Shown one piece after another: positions 57,604 to 64,000 of a stretch of DNA of 64,000 bases. The stretch is from Simplicispira suum. Lineage in GTDB: Bacteria > Pseudomonadota > Gammaproteobacteria > Burkholderiales > Burkholderiaceae_C. A program made the position numbers and the translations under genes. Position 1 is the stretch's first letter; the number at the start of each line of letters is the position of its first letter. The notes under the pieces are model-generated. The model was not told the origin of the DNA and did not search any database. It saw only the letters and a program-made list of their open reading frames with translations. The stretch spans positions 496,001 through 560,000 of the forward strand of contig NZ_CP027669.1 of assembly GCF_003008595.1 (NCBI RefSeq), given 5' to 3'.

Positions 57604-57831
57604 TCACGGTATGCGCGAATAGTCGTTTTGCCCGCGCTGGATCCGCGTGCGCAGATGCTGCTCCCAACTGTTCTTTTCGCCGGGCTTCCAGCCCGCGTCA
57701 ACAAAGGCGTTCTTCGCACCTTCGTAGGCGGCAGTATCCAGAGTTCCCCGGTTCGCCTGCGGCCGCTCGCCGCAGGCGCCCAGAGCGACAAGGCACAAAG
57801 TCGCGCCAACGCCAAGTAAAAGCCGGCTCAT
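57604..57831 (-). CDS. Small lipoprotein of the formate dehydrogenase locus, unknown function
   Basis: A 75-residue protein with a lipoprotein signal peptide whose lipobox is LGAC (Cys at about residue 20). The mature part is about 55 residues long: ANRGTLDTAAYEGAKNAFVD, then AGWKPGEKNSWEQHLRTR. GGAG precedes the ATG at 57831, which overlaps the stop of the iron-sulfur subunit gene (ATGA). No domain is recognised. Its place between the iron-sulfur and cytochrome subunit genes suggests a role in assembly or anchoring of the complex. Confidence 0.75.
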   Translation of the reverse strand: MSRLLLGVGATLCLVALGACGERPQANRGTLDTAAYEGAKNAFVDAGWKPGEKNSWEQHLRTRIQRGQNDYSRIP

Positions 57832-58472
57832 GATGAGACTCCTTCTTTCGGCTTGTGCGGCCCTTGGCCCGGACCTTCGCCCTTTTGACGCGCGCCGTAG
57901 GCAGTGCCCCAGCCCCACACTTCTGCGCCCTTGCCACGCTGCACAACGCGGGTTCGAAAAATGTCAGCGACAACATCGCCGTCGCCCGCAAGCAGCGCCT
58001 TGGTCGAACACATTTCCGCGCACACCGGCAGTTTGCCCTCAGCCAGACGATTGCGGCCGTACTTTTCAAATTCGGCTTCGCTTCCACTCTCCTCCGGACC
58101 ACCAGCGCAGAAGGTGCACTTGTCCATCTTGCCGCGGACACCAAAAGCGCCTTGTGACGGAAACTGCGGCGCACCAAACGGGCAGGCGTAACTGCAGTAA
58201 CCGCAACCAATACAAACGTCCTTGTCGTGCAGCACCACGCCTTCGTCAGTGCGGTAGAAGCAATTGACCGGGCAAACCGCCATGCATGGCGCGTCGCTGC
58301 AGTGCATGCAGGCCACCGAGATCGACTTTTCGCCAGGCACTCCGTCGTTCAGCGTGACCACACGGCGGCGGTTCACCCCCCACGGGACTTCATGCTCGTT
58401 CTTACACGCCGTGACGCAGCCGTTGCACTCAATGCAGCGCTCGGCGTCGCAGATGAACTTCATTCTTGCCAT
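57828..58472 (-). CDS. fdoH: Formate dehydrogenase iron-sulfur subunit (beta)
   Basis: Ferredoxin-like subunit of 214 residues with four [4Fe-4S] motifs: CIECNGCVTAC (Cys13-16-19-23 start), CMHCSDAPCMAVCP, CIGCGYCSYACP and the C-terminal CTFCAG with CAEMCSTKAL. It transfers electrons from the catalytic subunit to the cytochrome subunit. AGGAG precedes the ATG at 58472. It lacks the C-terminal membrane helix of E. coli FdnH. Confidence 0.93.
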   Translation of the reverse strand: MARMKFICDAERCIECNGCVTACKNEHEVPWGVNRRRVVTLNDGVPGEKSISVACMHCSDAPCMAVCPVNCFYRTDEGVVLHDKDVCIGCGYCSYACPFGAPQFPSQGAFGVRGKMDKCTFCAGGPEESGSEAEFEKYGRNRLAEGKLPVCAEMCSTKALLAGDGDVVADIFRTRVVQRGKGAEVWGWGTAYGARQKGEGPGQGPHKPKEGVSS

Positions 58473-58501
58473 TGCAAATCTCCTGCTGGCGGGCGGGCCG
58501 G

Positions 58502-61468
58502 TTACGCACGTTCCACGTTGCACACCGTGGTCTTGCTTTCTTGCATCATGGTCACAGAGTCGTAGCCATACGTGGTGGCCGTATTCACCGCCTCGCCGCG
58601 CACCACGGGGTGAGCGCCGCTCGGGTAGTAAGCCAGCATGTCGGCGCCCTGCCAGCGGCCGGAGAAGTGGAACGGCATCCACACCGTATCGGGTCCGACG
58701 CGCTCGGTTACGAGGGCTTGCACATTGAGACGCGCGCCCGTGGGACTGCTGAGCCAAACTCGGTCGCCATTGCGAATACCACGGTCGGCGGCGGCTCTCG
58801 GGTTGATCTCCACAAAGGCCTCTTGCTGCAACTCCGCCAGCCAGGGATTGGAGCGCGTTTCTTCGCCACCGCCTTCATATTCCACCAGACGGCCGGACGA
58901 GAGAATCAACGGGAATTTTTCATACACTTTTTCTGCGATGTTCTTGTCCTGCAAGCTCTTGAAAAGCGTCGGCAGACGCCAGAAGTTGCGCTTGTCGTCG
59001 TGCGTCGGGTACTGGGCAACCAGGTCGGGACGGGTGCCATAAATCGGCTCGCGGTGCTGAGGAATCGCATCGGGGAAATTCCACACCACAGCGCGCGCCT
59101 TGGCGTTGCCAAAGGGGTGGCAACCATGCACCTGCATGACCACGCGTTGAATACCGCCCGACAAATCGGTTTTCCAGTTCTTGCCCTCGGCCGCCTGCTT
59201 TTCAGCGTCGGTCAGGTCACTCCACCAGCCGAGCTTCTTGAGCAGCACATGGTCGAATTCAGGGTAGCCGGTGGTGATGTCGGCACCAAGCGAATGGGAA
59301 CCGTCTTCGGCAAGCAGGTTCACGCCGTTTCGTTCGACCCCAAAATTGGCGCGGAAATTTCCTCCGCCGTCCATCACGTGGTGGGAGGTGTCGTAAAGAT
59401 TGGGAGACCCCGGGTGCTTGAGGGCCGGCGTGCCATAGCACGGCCACGGAAGTCCAAAATAATCACCCGCCAGGTCATAGCCTGTTTCCTTGTCCTTGCC
59501 GCCCTTGGCCTTGAGCGTCTTTACGTCGAACGCAGCCATGTTGCGCATGTGCGCCTTGAGGCGTTCCGGGCTTTGCCCTGTGTACCCAATGGTCCAGGTG
59601 CAGCCATTGATTTCGCGCAGGATGTCTTCGATAACGGGTTCGTCCTGACCCTTGACTTTTTGCATCTTGTACTGCTTGACCAGCTCTGGGCCAAAGCCGA
59701 GCTTTTGCGCAAACTGGTACATGATCATGTGGTCGCTGCGGCTTTCCCATAATGGCTCAATGACCCTTTCGCGCCACTGCAGCGAGCGGTTGGACGCCGT
59801 GACCGAGCCGCTGGTTTCAAACTGCGTGGCGGCCGGCAGCAGATACACGGCGCGGTTGGGGTTCAGATCCTCGGGTTTGCCGGGCATGGCGGCCATGGCC
59901 GCCGTGGCCGATGGGTACGGGTCTACCACTACCAGCAAATCGAGCTTGTCCATGGCGCGCTTCATCTCGAGGCCGCGCGTTTGCGAGTTGGGTGCATGGC
60001 CCCAGAAGAACACGCCGCGCAGGTTGGAGTCCTGGTCAATCAGTTCGTTCTTCTCCAACACCCCATCGATCCAGCGCGAAACCGTTAGCCCCGACTTGGT
60101 CATCATCTCAGGGCTGGCAAAACGCCCCTTGATCCACTCGAAATCCACGTCCCAGGCTTTGGCAAAGTGCTTCCAGGAGCCTTCCGCAATGCCGTAGTAG
60201 CCCGGCAGGGAGTCGGGGTTCGGGCCAATGTCGGTGGCGCCCTGCACGTTGTCGTGTCCGCGGAAGATGTTGGCGCCGCCGCCGCTCTTGCCCACGTTGC
60301 CCAGCGCCAGTTGCACGATGCACGATGCCCGCACCATGGCATTGCCAATGCTGTGCTGCGTCTGGCCCATGCACCACACCAGGGTCGAGGGGCGGTTCTT
60401 GGCCATCATTTCGGCCACGCGCGCCATCTGCTCTTCCGTTACGCCGCACGCGTCTTCCACCTTGTCCGGCGTCCACTTGGCCATCACCTCGGTCTTGACC
60501 GCGTCCATGCCATAGACGCGGTCGTGCAGGTACTGCTTGTCTTCCCAGCCGTTCTTGAAGATGTGGTACAGCAAGCCGAAAAGAAAGGGAATGTCGCTGC
60601 CCGAGCGGATGCGCACATACTCGTCTGCCTTGGCTGCCGTGCGGGTAAATCGCGGGTCCACAACGATCAACTTGCAGCCCGCCTCCTTGGCGTGGAGCAT
60701 GTGCAGCATCGACACTGGATGCGCTTCGGCGGCGTTGGAGCCGATGTACAACGCGCACTTGCTGTTCTGCATGTCGTTGTACGAATTGGTCATGGCGCCG
60801 TAGCCCCAGGTATTGGCCACGCCGGCCACCGTGGTGCTGTGGCAGATGCGTGCCTGGTGGTCGCAATTGTTGCTGCCCCAGAAGCTGACGAACTTGCGCA
60901 GCAGGTACGACTGCTCGTTGTTGTGCTTGGAAGAGCCCACGAAATACACGCTGTCCGGCCCACTGGCCTTGCGCAGATCCAGCATTTTTGCGGTGATTTC
61001 ATTGAGCGCGGTATCCCAGCTGATGCGCTCATACTTGCCATTGACCAGCTTCATTGGATAGCGCAACCGGTATTCGCCGTGCCCGTGCTCGCGCAGTGCA
61101 GCGCCCTTGGCGCAGTGCGCACCCATGTTGATTGGCGAATCGAAAACCGGCTCCTGGCGAATCCAGACGCCGTTCTCCACCACGGCGTCCACCGCGCAGC
61201 CCACCGAGCAATGGGTACATACAGTGCGGCGCACCACGATATTTCCGGCTGCCTTGCCGGTTGCGGTCGCTTCGGCGGCATCGGCCTTTTTGACCAGACT
61301 CAGCTGCGAGGCAGCAAGGCCCACGCCCACACCCAGACCCGAACGTCGCAAAAATGCGCGGCGGTCCATGGTGGGAATGGCGTGCGCAAGACCGCGCCGC
61401 AGGCTGTGAACGAAATTCGACTCCGTGGTGTTCGGGCCGTGGGCGGGGATTTTTCGGGTCAACAACAT
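58502..61468 (-). CDS. fdoG: Formate dehydrogenase catalytic subunit (molybdopterin, TAT-exported)
   Basis: Molybdenum or tungsten bis-MGD oxidoreductase of 988 residues that oxidises formate to CO2. A twin-arginine signal (MDRRAFLRRSG, residues 34-44) shows periplasmic location. The proximal [4Fe-4S] cluster is bound by Cys84, 87, 91 and 119. The active-site ligand is Cys209 in ARICHSTTVAG, where E. coli FdnG has selenocysteine; no in-frame UGA is needed. GGAG lies eight bases before the ATG at 61468; an internal start at the RR motif is possible but less likely. The locus holds all partners: iron-sulfur, cytochrome, FdhD, chaperone. Confidence 0.95.
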   Translation of the reverse strand: MLLTRKIPAHGPNTTESNFVHSLRRGLAHAIPTMDRRAFLRRSGLGVGVGLAASQLSLVKKADAAEATATGKAAGNIVVRRTVCTHCSVGCAVDAVVENGVWIRQEPVFDSPINMGAHCAKGAALREHGHGEYRLRYPMKLVNGKYERISWDTALNEITAKMLDLRKASGPDSVYFVGSSKHNNEQSYLLRKFVSFWGSNNCDHQARICHSTTVAGVANTWGYGAMTNSYNDMQNSKCALYIGSNAAEAHPVSMLHMLHAKEAGCKLIVVDPRFTRTAAKADEYVRIRSGSDIPFLFGLLYHIFKNGWEDKQYLHDRVYGMDAVKTEVMAKWTPDKVEDACGVTEEQMARVAEMMAKNRPSTLVWCMGQTQHSIGNAMVRASCIVQLALGNVGKSGGGANIFRGHDNVQGATDIGPNPDSLPGYYGIAEGSWKHFAKAWDVDFEWIKGRFASPEMMTKSGLTVSRWIDGVLEKNELIDQDSNLRGVFFWGHAPNSQTRGLEMKRAMDKLDLLVVVDPYPSATAAMAAMPGKPEDLNPNRAVYLLPAATQFETSGSVTASNRSLQWRERVIEPLWESRSDHMIMYQFAQKLGFGPELVKQYKMQKVKGQDEPVIEDILREINGCTWTIGYTGQSPERLKAHMRNMAAFDVKTLKAKGGKDKETGYDLAGDYFGLPWPCYGTPALKHPGSPNLYDTSHHVMDGGGNFRANFGVERNGVNLLAEDGSHSLGADITTGYPEFDHVLLKKLGWWSDLTDAEKQAAEGKNWKTDLSGGIQRVVMQVHGCHPFGNAKARAVVWNFPDAIPQHREPIYGTRPDLVAQYPTHDDKRNFWRLPTLFKSLQDKNIAEKVYEKFPLILSSGRLVEYEGGGEETRSNPWLAELQQEAFVEINPRAAADRGIRNGDRVWLSSPTGARLNVQALVTERVGPDTVWMPFHFSGRWQGADMLAYYPSGAHPVVRGEAVNTATTYGYDSVTMMQESKTTVCNVERA

Positions 61469-61484
61469 GGCTGCACTCCGCCGA

Positions 61485-61694
61485 TCAAATTTGGGTGGTC
61501 TGGTAATAGCGCTTCACGTGCTCGGAGAGCCAGTAGCCGCCGCCACGCTCAGGCGCAGGCCGAGCCGGTTCGGCCTTTGCAAGTTCGTTGGTTGCAAGAC
61601 CAGGCAAAACAGAGGTGGCGGCCGCAGCAGCACCCACTGTGGCTGCGCCGGCAAAAAAGCGGCGGCGAGAGGGCTTTGCATCGTTGTCGGACAT
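61485..61694 (-). CDS. Small twin-arginine-signal protein of formate dehydrogenase loci (FdhX-like)
   Basis: Protein of 69 residues that starts with a twin-arginine motif (SRRRFFAGAATVG) followed by an Ala-rich hydrophobic stretch and a short C-terminal part (GGGYWLSEHVKRYYQTTQI). It matches the type known as 'formate dehydrogenase region TAT target', found next to catalytic subunit genes. GGAG precedes the ATG. It ends 16 bases before the catalytic subunit gene. Function unproven. Confidence 0.86.
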   Translation of the reverse strand: MSDNDAKPSRRRFFAGAATVGAAAAATSVLPGLATNELAKAEPARPAPERGGGYWLSEHVKRYYQTTQI

Positions 61695-61822
61695 ACGGAT
61701 CTCCGGGGGCGTGCGTTTTGTATGAAATGGCTTGCATACGCAGTCTAAGCCGCACAGACAGCACGGATACCGGGAAAACCCTCGTGACGCGGGCTATCGT
61801 GGGTCGTCCGATGAATGCTTGC

Positions 61823-62467
61823 TCAGCGATCGAGCAGATCAAACCCTTGCGCTTCCACCGCCACAAAGGCCTGCGTAAACGCTGCCAGCGCCCGGTACAG
61901 GCGCGCCTTGGGGTGCGTGGCGAGCTGCTCGCACAATTGTGGCAACCAAGGCTGCAAATGCATGGAAAAGAAGCGGCTTTGCCCGCCAAGGTGGCACACG
62001 GCACCGTCGTCACCGGCAATCAAATAGCGCATCACTTCGCAGACATAGGCAACATGGTCCTCCGACTCGGACATGGCATCGTGCCGCGCCAGGCCCAGCG
62101 CGGCCAGATCGCCGCGCAACTTGGCCAATGGGCGCTCGTTCAGAAAGCCACTGAGGTAGTGCGATCCGTACAAATAGACCTCAGGCTTGCCCAAGCCGCC
62201 GAACAGGGCGTCGAACTCTGCGGCCACTTCGCTGGCAGACATGGCCCGGGCCACACCGACGAACTGCTGCCAAGGTTCTTCAAGAACGCCGCCAGCCGCA
62301 GGCGCCTGTGTCGCAGCCACCCGCAGGGCCTCCAACAAGGCAACATCAGGGGCTGCGTAATACAGCTGGGCCAACAGCCCGTACACCTCCGCACGTGCGG
62401 TTTCCTCATCCATCGCCGGGCTGAGCGGCATCGACAGAGACTGGGATTGGAGTTGGGGCGTGCTCAC
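61823..62467 (-). CDS. TorD/DmsD-family molecular chaperone
   Basis: Protein of 214 residues, all-helical, of the family that folds molybdoenzymes and guards their TAT signals before export. Signature parts are RAEVYGLLAQLYYAAPD, EEPWQQFVGVARAM-type and the conserved YGSHYLSGFLNERPLAKLR. It likely serves the catalytic subunit encoded downstream. Its start overlaps the end of the ferredoxin-like gene (ATGA). Confidence 0.87.
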   Translation of the reverse strand: MSTPQLQSQSLSMPLSPAMDEETARAEVYGLLAQLYYAAPDVALLEALRVAATQAPAAGGVLEEPWQQFVGVARAMSASEVAAEFDALFGGLGKPEVYLYGSHYLSGFLNERPLAKLRGDLAALGLARHDAMSESEDHVAYVCEVMRYLIAGDDGAVCHLGGQSRFFSMHLQPWLPQLCEQLATHPKARLYRALAAFTQAFVAVEAQGFDLLDR

Positions 62468-64000
62468 AGATCGGTCACCTTGCTTTCATTGGAAGACGAG
62501 TAGAGATCAATCACCCGACAATCGCTGCACATTTTGAGCCGCTGCAGTGCATCTCCCTGGAACATTGCGTGCCCAGCCAATTTGCCCAGCATGGCTTCAA
62601 TCGCCATCAGCGTGCCAAACGGCGCATGGCAGCGAATGCAGACATAAGGCGCGGACTCGTTGAGCACCCGCGCCTGGCTGCGCTCAGCGAGCAAGGACAG
62701 GCGTGGGTGCAGCGTGATTGCGTCTTCCGGACAGGTGCGCTCACACAGCCCGCACTGCACACAATTTTTCTCGATGAACCGCAGCTGCGGCAACTGCGGG
62801 TTGTCCAGCAACGCGCCTGCGGGACAGGCGCTGACGCAGCTCAGGCACAGGGTGCAGCGCTCCCTATTGACCACGATGTCCCCAAGCGGTGCGCCCAAGG
62901 CCGGCAGCTCGATGGCCGTGCGGCCCGTCGGCATTCCTGGCGCCTGGGTCAGCAAGTGGTCCAGCGCCAGTTCCAGGGTGCTGCGTTTTTCAGGCGTGGT
63001 GGCAAAGCGCGCCGGGACCTCCATGGCAGCGCGCGGGCTGCGCTCAAGCGCTTGCAAGGCGACGTCGAGATCGGTGTGGGTCTTGCAGCGCAACAGTTGC
63101 ATTGCGCCAGCTGGATAGCCCAGTCCCACGCACAGCGCTTCAACGACGTCGATCTGCTGCTGCAGCGCATCAAGGTACTGCGGCGCATCTTCGGCAGTGA
63201 CCACGATCACGATCTGTGCGGCACCGAAGCACAGTGCGCTGAGCCACAGCTCCAGCCCGGTGCTGGCGCTGTGCCATAACGGCATAGGGATGCAGCGCGC
63301 GGGCAGGCCCTGCGCGATTCCCACTTGCGCCGCGCGGCCCAGTTCGTCCACCAGTGCCTGGCCTCGCACCTGGCTGTGCAATACCAGCACCGGATCGCGC
63401 CCACCCGCAGCGCCATAGCGCGCAAGTACGGTGCGCAGCCGCAAGCCCTGCTCAGCGAGCCCCGGCGTGCGAAATGCCATCGCTCCGGTAGGACACACGG
63501 TGCTGCAGGCGCCGCAGCCTACGCACAAATGCGGATTGAGTTCGACGCGCTGGCGCTTGGTATCACTGCTGATGGCTTCGGCCGAACAAATATCGATGCA
63601 GGCCCTGCACCCGACCGTGCCATTGCGGCTGTGGGCGCACAGCTTTTGGTCGTAGTCGACGAAACGCGGTTTTTCGAATTCACCCACCAGGTCGCGCAAG
63701 GCAAGCAGTGCGGCAAGATCATTTCCATCCCAGCGCAAATAGCCTTGGGGCGGCGCGTGCTGATTGAACGTCGGGCTTGCCGCAGCGCCGCGCAGATCCA
63801 GCACCAGATCGAACTGCTCGCCATGCAGATGCGATGGCCGCTGAAAATCAATGGCACCGGCCACCGCGCACGCCTTGACGCAAGCGCGGTGCGCCTTGCA
63901 CTGCGCCATGTCGATCTGGTAGTCAAGCCCGATGGCGCCCTCGGGACAGGCCTGGACGCAGGCATTGCAGCGGGTGCACAGGTCGAGCGAAATCGCGTTG
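62464..64000 (-). CDS. Multi-cluster 4Fe-4S protein of the formate dehydrogenase locus (N-terminus cut by window edge)
   Basis: At least 511 residues visible; the frame is open to base 64000, so the start lies outside. An internal ATG at 63909 is not the real start, because cysteine motifs (CTRCNACVQACPEGAIG) lie before it. Cluster motifs: that one and CKAHRACVKAC near the N-terminus, CRACIDIC and CVGCGACSTVCPTG, CTLCLSCVSACPAG and CVQCGLCERTCPED, plus late Cys in CIRCHAPF and CSDCRV. The central 200 residues are not ferredoxin-like. Similar proteins are annotated as '4Fe-4S binding protein' beside formate dehydrogenase genes; a role in electron transfer or assembly is inferred. Confidence 0.85.
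   Translation of the reverse strand, partial: NAISLDLCTRCNACVQACPEGAIGLDYQIDMAQCKAHRACVKACAVAGAIDFQRPSHLHGEQFDLVLDLRGAAASPTFNQHAPPQGYLRWDGNDLAALLALRDLVGEFEKPRFVDYDQKLCAHSRNGTVGCRACIDICSAEAISSDTKRQRVELNPHLCVGCGACSTVCPTGAMAFRTPGLAEQGLRLRTVLARYGAAGGRDPVLVLHSQVRGQALVDELGRAAQVGIAQGLPARCIPMPLWHSASTGLELWLSALCFGAAQIVIVVTAEDAPQYLDALQQQIDVVEALCVGLGYPAGAMQLLRCKTHTDLDVALQALERSPRAAMEVPARFATTPEKRSTLELALDHLLTQAPGMPTGRTAIELPALGAPLGDIVVNRERCTLCLSCVSACPAGALLDNPQLPQLRFIEKNCVQCGLCERTCPEDAITLHPRLSLLAERSQARVLNESAPYVCIRCHAPFGTLMAIEAMLGKLAGHAMFQGDALQRLKMCSDCRVIDLYSSSNESKVTDL

Noticed and set aside
60820..60860. Selenocysteine in the formate dehydrogenase catalytic subunit
   Set aside because: The active-site codon encodes cysteine (Cys209) and the frame contains no internal UGA.
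58466..62503. Long plus-strand frames opposite the formate dehydrogenase genes (428 and 778 residues)
   Set aside because: Shadows of conserved minus-strand genes; no domain and no start signals.

Overview
The window looks like chromosomal core sequence from a betaproteobacterium of the Burkholderiales, most likely family Comamonadaceae. This rests on high GC, on the gene order ompA / gyrA-serC-pheA-tyrA-aroA/cmk-rpsA-ihfB-lapA-lapB, on the aroA-cmk fusion, on a phasin gene (polyhydroxyalkanoate storage), and on a short dispersed repeat that I know from that family. Species cannot be named from the sequence alone. No transposase, integrase, prophage or CRISPR array is visible.

Layout. 1-1.35 kb: ubiG (cut by the left edge) and an OmpA-like protein, minus strand. 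1.57-13.5 kb: a plus-strand run of gyrA, serC, pheA, tyrA, an aroA-cmk fusion, rpsA, ihfB, lapA and lapB, covering DNA topology, serine and aromatic amino-acid synthesis, translation and LPS assembly control. 13.5-20.05 kb: a ComEA-like exported protein and a six-gene Mrp cation/proton antiporter operon with overlapping genes. 20.1-27.4 kb: a 5-oxoprolinase/hydantoinase and a MarR-type regulator (minus), divergent from a TRAP dctPQM transporter; a palindromic operator lies between them. 27.4-37.2 kb: crcB, a P450, a LOG protein, a TPR/beta-barrel plus FecR pair, rmuC, a 2-hydroxyacid dehydrogenase, an NhaD-like antiporter and a thioesterase. 37.3-45.3 kb: phasin with paired operators, a FutA-type binding protein, an SDR dehydrogenase, tRNA-Ser(CGA), serS, a CBS protein, ispH-fkpB, radC and an Smr protein. 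45.35-46.15 kb: a gene-poor block of repeat sequence. 46.15-55 kb: a CBS protein, sdhC-sdhD-sdhB without sdhA, a lipase-like protein, a membrane protein, an M48 protease with LemA, and an FtsX permease. 55-64 kb: a formate dehydrogenase locus (fdhD, catalytic, iron-sulfur and cytochrome subunits, TorD-type chaperone, TAT peptide, two uncharacterised small exported proteins, and a ferredoxin-like protein cut by the right edge).

Main points for a second look. (1) A dispersed repeat of about 55 bp occurs ten times; one copy lies in frame inside aroA and lengthens the protein. (2) Two other repeat types are present: a 166-bp element with terminal inverted repeats plus a shortened relative, and a hairpin that keeps its pairing through a compensatory change. 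(3) pheA, aroA-cmk and the 5-oxoprolinase each carry a frameshift that is exactly one base missing from a G/C run, which points to sequence error more than to real gene decay. (4) sdhA is missing from the sdh operon. (5) Regulatory palindromes can be read upstream of the TRAP genes, the phasin gene and the SDR gene. I found no convincing new defence system or other wholly new multi-gene system; the nearest candidates are the beta-barrel/FecR pair and the uncharacterised proteins of the formate dehydrogenase locus.
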